DNA of 40,202 bases from DATFPQ01 sp035264765 (GTDB lineage Bacteria > Actinomycetota > Actinomycetes > Actinomycetales > Angustibacteraceae), in NCBI GenBank assembly GCA_035264765.1, contig DATFPQ010000103.1, positions 1 through 40,202 of the forward strand. The letters run 5' to 3'. Below are positions 1 through 7,382 of this stretch, in pieces. The stretch's first letter is position 1, and every line of letters starts with the position of its first letter. The notes beneath the pieces were generated by a model. That model saw only the letters and a list, made by a program, of their open reading frames with translations, had not been told where the DNA came from and did no database searches. The position numbers and the translations under genes were made by a program.

Positions 1-137
1 CGGGATCGGCCCCCGTGACCGGCCGGTTCGGGCGCCGACTCTTTGTCGACGTATCACATATCGCCGCACAGCAATAGATCGAGGATCACCATGTGGAGTT
101 GTCAACTGTGAACCTGGCCAATCCATCCTCGCGGGTG

Positions 138-177
138 TACCCGGGTCCGCACCGGGGAGCTGGCGCGGACCCGGGTA
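138..177 (-). terminator. Perfect 13-bp hairpin downstream of the small secreted protein gene
   Basis: The arms at 138-150 and 165-177 are exact reverse complements (left arm tacccgggtccgc) around a 14-nt loop. The hairpin lies about 20 nt beyond the stop codon of the leftward gene at 199-645, where a terminator would be expected. There is no U-tract, which is common for actinobacterial terminators. The rest of 1-198 shows nothing recognisable. Confidence 0.6.
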
Positions 178-198
178 TCACTCACCCGCGCCCTGTGG

Positions 199-645
199 TC
201 AAAGCGTGACGGTTGCCGAGCACTCCGTCGTGCCCATCGTGGCCACGAAGGTGACGACGTCCTGCCCCGGGAGGTTCGGGATCCGCGCGGCTGCACCGAA
301 CGCCCCGCTCGGGGCGGCCGTGGTGCCCTCGCCGGTCCAGACGGACACCTCGTTGTCGAGCACGTTCAAGGACCAGACCTGGCCGTCGACGTTGCTGTCA
401 AGCTCGCCGCCCACTTCGAGAACGCCGCCGGTGTCCGGCTTGGCCTTGACCTTGATAAGCCCCGTGACGGCGCACACGTTGCTGGACTTGACGGCACGCT
501 TACCGCCGTTGCCACCGGCGGCGTAGGCGGGCACCGACGAGGCCAGGGCGGCGGCGGCGACGACGGTGGCAGCGAGGGCGACGGCACCGCGACGAACTGC
601 GGTCGTGCCGGGCTGGGTCGGGCGGAAGGTACGGGAGATGGTCAT
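199..645 (-). CDS. Small secreted protein of unknown function
   Basis: This encodes a 148-residue protein with a clear Sec signal peptide: a basic N-terminus (residues 1-19), an Ala/Val-rich hydrophobic core (about 20-36) and a likely cleavage after VPAYA near residue 42. The mature part is about 105 residues, rich in Gly, Val and Thr, and has only two cysteines, one near its start (SSNVCAV) and one near the C-terminus (TTECSATV), which could form a disulfide. The alternating hydrophobic pattern suggests a small beta-sandwich, but I recognise no family. The start ATG is preceded by AAGGGG at a good distance. It stands alone, with a long hairpin-rich region upstream and a strong hairpin downstream. 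Function unknown; that it is a real gene is supported by signal peptide, codon bias and ribosome binding site. Confidence 0.75.
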   Translation of the reverse strand: MTISRTFRPTQPGTTAVRRGAVALAATVVAAAALASSVPAYAAGGNGGKRAVKSSNVCAVTGLIKVKAKPDTGGVLEVGGELDSNVDGQVWSLNVLDNEVSVWTGEGTTAAPSGAFGAAARIPNLPGQDVVTFVATMGTTECSATVTL

Positions 646-1060
646 GGCAGTGCCCCTTCTGGACCAGATGGAATGAGGGTCGCCGCGGGCTGCGGCGACT
701 TCGACACGACAAGACTGCGGGGCCAGGGCGGGCCGTCACCATCGGGCGATGGTGGTAGTGCCGCGGCCGGCGCGGACCGGCGAACGCGGCTCTGCGACGG
801 CAGAAAGGTGTCAGCGGGACAGCAGGCTGTACCCCGCCCATCGCGGTTCTCCGCCAGCCCGGCGGCAGTAACCTGTCGCGGCGGTGGCGCAACTGCGCCG
901 CCATCGTGGATTGGAACCCTATGGGTCTAGCGCGCGGGTGAACATTCTCTGTTCCGGGCACGAGCCAGAGCCGATCCGGTCCGCGGCACTTCTGCCGGCG
1001 GTGCCCCGTCGACAGACCTACGGCTTAGTGCCATCGGTCAGCAGCGCTCAGCCGTACGGC
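646..1060 (-). promoter_or_regulatory. Long hairpin-rich upstream region of the secreted protein gene
   Basis: This 415-bp stretch has no convincing gene. It holds several perfect inverted repeats: 679-699 (8-bp arms gtcgccgc/gcggcgac, 5-nt loop), 737-754 (7-bp arms caccatc/gatggtg, loop gggc), 886-899 (ggcgc/gcgcc, loop aact), and a nested set at 845-873 in which ggtt/aacc encloses ccgcc/ggcgg. A palindrome agccgtacggct at 1050-1061 overlaps the stop codon of the kinase gene. Together they suggest either a structured 5' leader of the secreted protein gene or several regulator sites. I cannot match it to a known riboswitch class. Confidence 0.4.
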
Positions 1061-1891
1061 TCAGCGCGCCAGGCTGGCGTCGAGGCGCTGCAGGTTGGCG
1101 GCGAGCCATTGCCGCCCCCGCAGGTCGCGAGCGCGGGCCCACGCCGTCCAGTACCCGACGTAGCCGGGCTGCCCCCGAGAGGCACCCGCGTGGACGATGT
1201 CGTAGCACCAGCCGTGCGTCTGCATCACCGCAGAGGCCACCCGCCGCCGCTCCGGCTCGGGCAGCCCGTACGCCTCCACGAACAGGCGCAACCGATCGTG
1301 CATCCGCTCCGCGAGCTGGGCGTCGACGTCCCGTGGATCGCGCAGCGGGACCCACAGGCGCGCGGCGAGGGCGACGTCCCACACGGCCGACCCGGGGCTG
1401 GCCAGGTCGAAGTCGATGAGTGCCACCGCCTCGCCGTCTTGGAACACCACGTTGTCGAGGTTGGGGTCGTTGTGGCTCACCAGGCCGGTGCGGAAGGCAG
1501 CCGGCACGCAGCTGCCCCAGCGAAAGCGCGCGGGGTCGAAGCTCCGCACCGCCTCGTGGTACCGGCGCAGGAGATCCGCCACCGAGCCCAATGCGGCGTC
1601 GGTCAACGCCCACGGTGGGTACGGGAAGGTCGCTGCCGCGCCGGGCACGAAGCTCAGGACCTCCCGGCCCTCGTCATCGGTGCCGAGCAGCCGCGGTGCG
1701 CCGTCGAAGCCGACCCGTTCCAGGTATCGAAGGAGCGCATGAATGGCCGGGCTGGCCGGGCTCTGCGGACGGCGCACGGTGTCGCCCACCCGGACCACCA
1801 GACCGTGGTTGGACGTCCCGCCCGCCAGCTCGACCTCTGCCGGCCGGACGTGCAGGTCGCCGGGACGCCTCCCGTCGGGCACGTGCTTCAT
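1061..1891 (-). CDS. Aminoglycoside-phosphotransferase-fold kinase (APH family)
   Basis: The 276-residue product has the APH kinase signature: the catalytic loop HNDPNLDNVVF (HxDxxxxN) and the metal-binding IDFDLASPG that takes the place of DFG. The N-lobe segment GTSNHGLVVRVGDTVRRP resembles proteins often labelled trifolitoxin-immunity/phosphotransferase-like. APH-fold enzymes phosphorylate hydroxyls of small molecules (aminoglycosides, choline, methylthioribose, fructosamines), so the substrate cannot be read from the fold. It starts 7 nt after the stop of the SorC regulator on the same strand and is almost certainly co-transcribed with it. This raises the possibility of a sugar or polyol kinase in the same pathway, but that is inference; resistance to a toxic sugar analogue or antibiotic is equally open. 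Catalytic residues appear intact. Confidence 0.75.
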   Translation of the reverse strand: MKHVPDGRRPGDLHVRPAEVELAGGTSNHGLVVRVGDTVRRPQSPASPAIHALLRYLERVGFDGAPRLLGTDDEGREVLSFVPGAAATFPYPPWALTDAALGSVADLLRRYHEAVRSFDPARFRWGSCVPAAFRTGLVSHNDPNLDNVVFQDGEAVALIDFDLASPGSAVWDVALAARLWVPLRDPRDVDAQLAERMHDRLRLFVEAYGLPEPERRRVASAVMQTHGWCYDIVHAGASRGQPGYVGYWTAWARARDLRGRQWLAANLQRLDASLAR

Positions 1892-1898
1892 CCGGACC

Positions 1899-2855
1899 TC
1901 ACCCGTTCGGCAGCAACGCGCGGGCGAAGCTGGAGTGCGTGACCAGGCCGGTCACGTAACCGCCGCGGATGGCCGCCCGCGTGGCCGGCGCCTTCTCCGG
2001 CCCGTAGGCGATGGCGATGACCTCCGGCACCCGGTGCAGCTGCGCGGCGCGGATGCCGATGATCCGCTGGGTGAGCGGCGCCTCGACCGCGGTGCCCTCC
2101 TCGTCGAGGAACACGCCGGAGACATCGGCCAGCACGCCCAGGCGGCGCAGCGCCTTGCGCTCCGCCGGGGAGAGGGCGTCATGGACCGTCGACGCGGGCG
2201 GGTCCCAGCCACCGACGCCGACGACGGCCTTCGTCACGGACGCGAACCGCTCCATGGCCCGGGCCAGCTCCGGCTGGCGGCGCAGGGCGGCGGCCGTGGT
2301 TGCGTCGGGCACGATCATCGGGGCGTAGAAGTACGACGCTGGACCGCCGGCGATACGGGCGACGTCCCGGACCAGCTCGATCGAGCTGTCGTCGACGTCC
2401 GGCCGGCTCAGGGCCCCGGTCAGCTGCACGACCGAGCACGGCGCCAGGGAGGTGAGGGACCCGCGCATCGCCATCAGCGAGCGGGCCCAGCCCAGTCCCA
2501 GGACGTCGTCGGCCGCGACGATCTCGCTGAGCAGCTCGGCGGCGGCCCGCCCGACCTGCGACCGCAGCGACGCCGGGTGCTCGTCCACGGTGTCCACGAC
2601 AATGGCGTGTTGCAGGCCGAGCTCCTCCTGCAGTCGCCCGGACAGACCGACGTCGATCGAGCCGGGGTAGCCGATGTCGATGCGGACCAGACCGGTGGCG
2701 CGCGCGGAGTCCAGCAGCCGCGCGACCTTGAACCGGCTCAGCCGGAACTCCTGGGCGATCTCCACCTTGGAACGCCCGTCGATGTAGTACCGGCGGGCGA
2801 CCGACGCCGTCAGGACCAGCTCCGCCGGCCCCTGGGCGGTCTCCGGGGTGGACAT
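1899..2855 (-). CDS. SorC/DeoR-like sugar-binding transcriptional regulator
   Basis: The product is 318 residues from the ATG at 2855, which has GGGAGGTG just upstream; an ATG six codons earlier (2873) lies inside a palindrome and lacks a ribosome binding site. The N-terminus (about 18-60) is a helix-turn-helix with the SorC-type pattern ARRYYIDGRSKVEIAQEF and LSRFKVARLL. The rest is the phosphosugar-binding, deoxyribonucleoside-regulator-like domain that senses an effector in this family, with GLGWARSLMAM and a C-terminal VTGLVTHSSFARALL. SorC regulators control polyol and sugar operons in response to a phosphorylated intermediate. It is divergent from the polyol ABC/dehydrogenase operon and is its probable regulator. 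Confidence 0.88.
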   Translation of the reverse strand: MSTPETAQGPAELVLTASVARRYYIDGRSKVEIAQEFRLSRFKVARLLDSARATGLVRIDIGYPGSIDVGLSGRLQEELGLQHAIVVDTVDEHPASLRSQVGRAAAELLSEIVAADDVLGLGWARSLMAMRGSLTSLAPCSVVQLTGALSRPDVDDSSIELVRDVARIAGGPASYFYAPMIVPDATTAAALRRQPELARAMERFASVTKAVVGVGGWDPPASTVHDALSPAERKALRRLGVLADVSGVFLDEEGTAVEAPLTQRIIGIRAAQLHRVPEVIAIAYGPEKAPATRAAIRGGYVTGLVTHSSFARALLPNG

Positions 2856-2866
2856 GGGACACCTCC

Positions 2867-2880
2867 CGCTCATCTGAGCG
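2867..2880. promoter_or_regulatory. Palindromic operator candidate next to the SorC regulator start
   Basis: cgctcatctgagcg is a perfect palindrome except for its two central bases. It ends 11 nt before the regulator start codon and abuts the ribosome binding site. Its core is the exact reverse complement of a second copy at 2957-2968 at the other end of the divergent region. Binding here would block the regulator's own transcription or translation (autoregulation). Confidence 0.55.
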
Positions 2881-2955
2881 AACCGGCGCCCATTGTGACA
2901 GAAAGCATTGACGCGCGGGCAGGTCTGCGAGAAAACTGCCGCATGAGAACGCCGG

Positions 2956-2969
2956 TGCTCAGATGAGCG
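2956..2969. promoter_or_regulatory. Second palindromic operator candidate, before the polyol ABC operon
   Basis: tgctcagatgagcg contains the core gctcagatgagc, identical (on the other strand) to the core at 2868-2879. The centres are about 89 bp apart. It lies about 50 nt upstream of the GTG start of the binding-protein gene, where a repressor would block transcription into the operon. A TTGACG -35-like hexamer occurs at 2908-2913 between the two sites; I see no convincing -10. Confidence 0.55.
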
Positions 2970-3019
2970 CCGCGGCGTTCATGGCGCGTGACCTTGCGAC
3001 ATCCGTACGGAGGTGGCCC

Positions 3020-4384
3020 GTGGAAGCTCGCAAGCCCGCTCGGAGCCGGGTGCTCGTCGTGCCGCTCGTCGTCGCTCTGCTCGGCGGGTGCGCCGGCTGG
3101 GGCGCCGGCGGCGGCGGTGGAGGCGCCGACAGCATCAGCGTGCTGATGGTGAACAACCCGCAGATGGTGGATCTGCAGCAACTAACCGCGGACAACTTTA
3201 CCAAGCAGACCGGCATCACGGTGAACTACACGGTGCTCCCGGAGAACGACGTCCGCGACAAGATCAGCCAGGAGTTCTCCAGCCAGGCCGGGCAGTACGA
3301 CGTGGCGAGCCTGAGCAACTTCGAGATCCCGATCTACGCCCGGAGCAAGTGGATCGCGCCGCTGGACCCGTACCTGGCGAAGGACTCCGGGTTCGACCAG
3401 CCGGACATCCTCGGGCCGATGACCGAGTCGCTGTCCGGCGACGACGGCAAGATCTACGGCGAGCCGTTCTACGGCGAGTCCTCGTTCCTGATGTACCGCA
3501 AGGACGTGCTGGCCGCCAAGGGCATCACGATGCCGGCGAAGCCGACCTGGCAGCAGGTCGCCGACATCGCCGCCCGGGTCGACGGCGCCCAGCCGGGCAT
3601 GGCCGGGATCTGCCTGCGCGGGCAGCCCGGGTGGGGCCAGGTCTTCGCGCCGCTGACCACCGTGGTGAACACCTTCGGCGGCACCTGGTTCACCAAGGAC
3701 TGGCAGGCCGAGGTGGGCGGGACGGGATTCCGCGATGCCACGTCGTTCTACGTCGACCTGGTTCGTAAGCACGGCGAGAACGGCGCGCCGCAGGCCGGGT
3801 TCACCGAGTGCCTGAACAACCTGATCCAGGGCAACGCGGCGATGTGGTACGACGCCACGTCGGCGGCGGGCTCGCTGGAGGCGGCAGACTCCCCGGTCAA
3901 GGGCAAGATCGGCTACGCGCCCGCGCCGGTCGTGAAGACCAAGAGCTCGGGCTGGCTGTACGCCTGGTCCTGGAGCATCGAGCAGGCCAGCGCCAAGAAG
4001 GACAACGCCTGGAAGTTCATCTCCTGGGCCTCGGGCAAGGACTACGAGAAGCTGGTCGGGACCAAGCTCGGGTGGTCACGGGTGCCCGCGGGCAAGCGCG
4101 CTTCAACCTACGAGATCCCGGAGTACCAGAAGGAGGCCGCCGCCTTCGGTGAGCCGACCCGGCAGGCGATCGAGAGCGCCGACCCCCTGGATCCCGGCGT
4201 GCAGCCGCGTCCGGCGCCCGGCATCCAGTTCGTCGGCATCCCCGAGTTCCCGGGCCTTGGAACCGAGGTGTCCCAGGACATCAGCTCGGCGATCGCCGGC
4301 AAGATCACCGTCGGCGATGCGCTTGAACGCGGGCAAAAGTTGGCCGACGACGTCGCGGAGCGCTACCGCGCCAGGGCGGAGTGA
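3020..4384 (+). CDS. Sugar/polyol ABC transporter substrate-binding lipoprotein
   Basis: This is an extracellular solute-binding protein of the family-1 (MalE-like) type, 454 residues. I place the start at GTG 3020 because GGAGG lies 6 nt upstream and the protein then begins with a compact lipoprotein signal (basic n-region, hydrophobic core, lipobox LLGGC with the lipidated Cys at about residue 24). The upstream ATG at 2963 sits inside the second operator palindrome. Family features include an N-terminal SISVLMVNNPQMVDLQ strand, DVASLSNFEIPIYARSKWIAPLDPYL and a C-terminal helical lobe ending DVAERYRARAE. Position before two permeases, a zinc polyol dehydrogenase and a mannitol dehydrogenase points to mannitol/sorbitol-type alditols as substrate, as in the SmoE/MtlE systems. 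The exact ligand is inference. Confidence 0.9.
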   Translation: MEARKPARSRVLVVPLVVALLGGCAGWGAGGGGGGADSISVLMVNNPQMVDLQQLTADNFTKQTGITVNYTVLPENDVRDKISQEFSSQAGQYDVASLSNFEIPIYARSKWIAPLDPYLAKDSGFDQPDILGPMTESLSGDDGKIYGEPFYGESSFLMYRKDVLAAKGITMPAKPTWQQVADIAARVDGAQPGMAGICLRGQPGWGQVFAPLTTVVNTFGGTWFTKDWQAEVGGTGFRDATSFYVDLVRKHGENGAPQAGFTECLNNLIQGNAAMWYDATSAAGSLEAADSPVKGKIGYAPAPVVKTKSSGWLYAWSWSIEQASAKKDNAWKFISWASGKDYEKLVGTKLGWSRVPAGKRASTYEIPEYQKEAAAFGEPTRQAIESADPLDPGVQPRPAPGIQFVGIPEFPGLGTEVSQDISSAIAGKITVGDALERGQKLADDVAERYRARAE

Positions 4385-4457
4385 TGAACGCGGTATTCGT
4401 CCGAACCAGCTCAGCGGCGGGCCGAGGGCCCGTCCCGACGACCCAGGAGGACGAGTC

Positions 4458-5420
4458 ATGAGCGTTGCGGTGGACTCCAGCGCACGTCCCGGTCGGGCAC
4501 AGACGGCGCGGGAACAGGAGGCTCAGCGCAAATCCGATGCCCGGTCCCGGCGCATCCCCCTGCTGCCGGCGCTGGTCTTCACGATCATCCTGACCCAGCT
4601 GCCGTTCGTGGTGACTCTGGTCATCTCGTTCATGAACTGGAACGCGTACTACCCCGACGAGCGGGGCTTCGCCGGGCTCAGCAACTTCGTCCGGGTCTTC
4701 ACCGACGAGGCCATGAGGCACTCGGTGTGGGTGACCATCGTGCTGACCGCGACCGTGGTCATCGTCAGCCTGGTGCTGGGCATGCTGATCGCGCTGCTGC
4801 TGGACCAGAAGTTCCGCGGCCGGGCAGTGGTGCGGACGATGATGATCGCCCCGTTCCTGGTCGTCCCGGTCGCAGCCGCGCTGGTCTGGAAGCACGCGCT
4901 GTTCAACCCGGAGTACGGGCTGTTCAACGGCGTGATCACCGCCGTCTGGAACCTGTTCGGCATGAGCAACCCGCCGCAGCCGGACTGGATCAGTCTGGCA
5001 CCGCTGGTCTCGATCGAGATGGCCTTGATCTGGCAGTGGACGCCGTTCATGATGCTGATCCTGCTGGCCGGTCTGCAGGGCCGACCGCTCGACGTCATCG
5101 AGGCGGCCCGCATCGACGGCGCCACCGCCTGGCAGATCTTCCGCTACATGACCTTCCCGCACCTGCGGCAGTACCTGGAGCTAGGCGGCCTGCTGGGGTC
5201 CATCTACGTCGTGCAGACCTTCGACGCGGTGTTCGTCATCACCTCCGGCGGCCTGGGCACGGCGAACCTGCCGTTCACGATCTACCAGACCTTCTACAAC
5301 GCCCAGGACTACGGACGCGCGTCGGCGGCCGGCGTAGTGGTCGTCGCCGGCACCATCGCCATCGCCACCTTCGCCCTGCGAACCGTGTCAACCCTGTTCC
5401 GAGAGGAGGGCGGGCGATGA
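4458..5420 (+). CDS. Polyol/sugar ABC transporter permease (first, MalF/SmoF-like)
   Basis: The 320-residue protein starts at ATG 4458 with AGGAGG at 4445-4450; the reading frame is open further upstream but has no ribosome binding site there. It has a charged cytoplasmic N-terminus (about 1-34) and then six or so hydrophobic helices. The binding-protein-dependent transport loop that docks on the ATPase is visible as EAARIDGATAWQIFRYMTFP (EAA motif with conserved Gly). The final part, FDAVFVITSGGLGTANLPFTIYQ, is characteristic of the first permease of alditol systems. It follows the binding protein by 73 nt and overlaps the next permease by 4 nt (ATGA), indicating translational coupling. Confidence 0.92.
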   Translation: MSVAVDSSARPGRAQTAREQEAQRKSDARSRRIPLLPALVFTIILTQLPFVVTLVISFMNWNAYYPDERGFAGLSNFVRVFTDEAMRHSVWVTIVLTATVVIVSLVLGMLIALLLDQKFRGRAVVRTMMIAPFLVVPVAAALVWKHALFNPEYGLFNGVITAVWNLFGMSNPPQPDWISLAPLVSIEMALIWQWTPFMMLILLAGLQGRPLDVIEAARIDGATAWQIFRYMTFPHLRQYLELGGLLGSIYVVQTFDAVFVITSGGLGTANLPFTIYQTFYNAQDYGRASAAGVVVVAGTIAIATFALRTVSTLFREEGGR

Positions 5421-6310
5421 GCTCGGTCACCGACGTCGGCCCAGTTCCGGCCACCCGTACCGCGACCGGCAAGCCGCGTCCGGACCGCAAGCCACGCGGC
5501 ACCGCAGTGTTCGCCGTCATCGCGTGGGTGGTGGGGCTGCTGTTCGCCACGCCGATCCTGTGGATGGTGCTGACCTCCTTCCACAGCGAGGCGGACGCCG
5601 CGACGAACCCGCCGTCGCTGGCGGCCCCGCTGACCCTGCAGGGCTATCGCGAGTTCTTCGGAGCCTCCAGCGGCGCGTCGCCCTGGCCCCCGCTGGCCAA
5701 CTCGCTGACCGCCAGCCTGGTGTCCACGGTGCTGGTGCTGCTGCTGGCCTTCCCGGCCGCGTACGCGCTGTCCATCCGCCCGGTGGTGAAGTGGACGGAC
5801 GTGCTGTTCTTCTTTCTGTCGACGAAGATGCTGCCCGTCGTCGCCGGCCTGCTGCCGGTCTACCTGTTCGCCAAGCAGGTGCACCTGCTCGACAACATCT
5901 GGCTGCTGGCGGTCTTCTACACGGCGATGAACCTGCCGATCGCGGTCTGGATGATGCGCTCGTTCCTGGCCGAGGTGCCCGTCGAGATGCTGGAGGCGGC
6001 CGCGATGGACGGCGCGAACCTGCCTCGGATCCTGCGCCAGGTCGTCGCCCCGGTCGTGATGCCCGGCATCGCGGCGACCTCGTTGATCTGCTTCATCTTC
6101 AGCTGGAACGAGCTGCTGTTCGCCCGGGTCCTCACCGCCACCAGGGCCCAGACCGCGCCGGTCTTCCTCACGGGGTTCGTCACGAGCCAAGGCCTGTTCC
6201 TGGCCAAGGTCTGCGCGGCCTCGCTCGTGGTGTCGCTGCCCGTGCTGATCGCCGGTTTCGCCGCTCAGGACAAGCTCGTGCAGGGGCTGTCCCTCGGCGC
6301 AGTGAAGTAG
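5417..6310 (+). CDS. Polyol/sugar ABC transporter permease (second, MalG/SmoG-like)
   Basis: The 297-residue product starts at ATG 5417, overlapping the stop of the first permease, with GAGGAGGG just upstream. About six transmembrane helices follow a basic N-terminus of roughly 35 residues. The ATPase-docking loop reads EAAAMDGANLPRILRQVVAP. The sequence ends in VQGLSLGAVK, a C-terminus common among MalG-like permeases. It forms the membrane channel with the preceding permease. No ATP-binding subunit gene follows; the next gene is a dehydrogenase, so energy must come from an ATPase encoded elsewhere. Confidence 0.92.
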   Translation: MSSVTDVGPVPATRTATGKPRPDRKPRGTAVFAVIAWVVGLLFATPILWMVLTSFHSEADAATNPPSLAAPLTLQGYREFFGASSGASPWPPLANSLTASLVSTVLVLLLAFPAAYALSIRPVVKWTDVLFFFLSTKMLPVVAGLLPVYLFAKQVHLLDNIWLLAVFYTAMNLPIAVWMMRSFLAEVPVEMLEAAAMDGANLPRILRQVVAPVVMPGIAATSLICFIFSWNELLFARVLTATRAQTAPVFLTGFVTSQGLFLAKVCAASLVVSLPVLIAGFAAQDKLVQGLSLGAVK

Positions 6311-6343
6311 CTCGTGCCGTCAAGTAACGGGAGAGGCGAAGAC

Positions 6344-7366
6344 GTGGGCCACTCGATGCGGGTAAGCATCCTGCGCGGGGTCGGTGACGTCGCGGTGGAG
6401 GAGCGGCCGGTGCCCGAGCCGGGGCCCGGTGAGGTGCTGGTGCGCATCGGCTCGGTCGGGGTGTGCGGCTCCGACGTCCACTACTACGAGCACGGCCGGA
6501 TCGGCCCGTACGTCGTCGACCAGCCGCTGGTGCTCGGGCACGAGGCGGGCGGCGTGGTGGCTGGTCTGGGGCCGGGCGTGGAGTCGCTGGCCCTGGGTGA
6601 GCGGGTCTCGCTCGAGCCGGGCGTGCCCTGCCGGTCCTGCGAGCAGTGCCTCGCGGGCCGCTACAACCTTTGTCCGTCCGTCGAGTTCTTCGCAACGCCC
6701 CCGTACGACGGCGCGTTCAGTGAGTACGTCGTGCACCCGGCGGCGTTCGTGTACGCGGTTCCGGACACGGTGAGCGACGATGCCGCGGGGCTCTTGGAGC
6801 CGCTGTCGGTGGGCGTGTGGGCCTGCCGGCGCGGGGGAGTCGGTCCGGGCGCACGCGTACTCGTGACCGGAGCCGGCCCGATCGGGCTGGTCTGTGCGCA
6901 GGCCGCCCTCGCCTACGGCGCAACCGAGGTCGTCGTCACTGACATCAACGCCTCCCGGCTGGCTCTGGCCGAGCGACTGGGGATGCGGGCTCTGGACGTG
7001 TCCGAGACTCCGGTCGGCGAGGCGGAGATCGAACCGGACGTCCTGCTGGAGTGCTCTGGGCACCCGGGCGCCACGAGGGACGCCATCCGCACGGTCGCGC
7101 GCGCCGGCCGCGTCGTCCTGGTCGGCATGGGCAGCGACGAGCTGGTGCTGCCGCTGCCGTACGTGCAGGACCACGAGCTCGTGCTAACCGGCGCCTTCCG
7201 GTACGCCAACACCTGGCCCACCGCGATCGCGCTGGCGGCGTCCGGCCGGGTCAACCTGGACCTCCTGGTGACCGGCCACTTCGGCCTGGAGGAGGTGGAG
7301 CAGGCGCTCACCGCGGCCCGGCGCGACCCCACTACCGTCAAGCCCGTCGTCCGTCCCGCCCATTGA
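6344..7366 (+). CDS. Zinc-dependent polyol dehydrogenase (sorbitol/xylitol dehydrogenase family)
   Basis: This medium-chain dehydrogenase has 340 residues from GTG 6344, chosen because gagagg lies about 8 nt upstream; ATG 6356 is an alternative four codons in. It shows the catalytic zinc Cys in VGVCGSDVHYYEHG, GHEAGG for the His/Glu ligands, and a structural zinc cluster CRSCEQCLAGRYNLC. The Rossmann motif is VTGAGPIGLVCAQAA, followed by VVTDINASR, where the Asp favours NAD+ over NADP+. The CGSDVHYYEHGRIGP segment is typical of sorbitol/xylitol/L-arabinitol dehydrogenases, which oxidise C2 of an alditol to a ketose. It lies 33 nt after the permease and 16 nt before the mannitol dehydrogenase gene, so it is part of the polyol operon. 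Confidence 0.88.
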   Translation: MGHSMRVSILRGVGDVAVEERPVPEPGPGEVLVRIGSVGVCGSDVHYYEHGRIGPYVVDQPLVLGHEAGGVVAGLGPGVESLALGERVSLEPGVPCRSCEQCLAGRYNLCPSVEFFATPPYDGAFSEYVVHPAAFVYAVPDTVSDDAAGLLEPLSVGVWACRRGGVGPGARVLVTGAGPIGLVCAQAALAYGATEVVVTDINASRLALAERLGMRALDVSETPVGEAEIEPDVLLECSGHPGATRDAIRTVARAGRVVLVGMGSDELVLPLPYVQDHELVLTGAFRYANTWPTAIALAASGRVNLDLLVTGHFGLEEVEQALTAARRDPTTVKPVVRPAH

Positions 7367-7382
7367 CCAGGGGAGCCCGCCC

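Noticed and set aside
500..961. Open frame on the - strand upstream of the secreted protein
   Set aside because: Overlaps the signal-peptide gene in another frame, is extremely Arg/Pro-rich and has no ribosome binding site.
884..1942. Open frame of 352 codons on the + strand over the kinase gene
   Set aside because: Antisense to an APH-family gene with HxDxxxxN and IDFD motifs; no recognisable features of its own.
2963..3019. Upstream ATG at 2963 as the start of the ABC binding protein
   Set aside because: It lies within the second operator palindrome and would bury the lipoprotein signal behind 19 residues; GTG 3020 has a GGAGG and gives a proper signal peptide.
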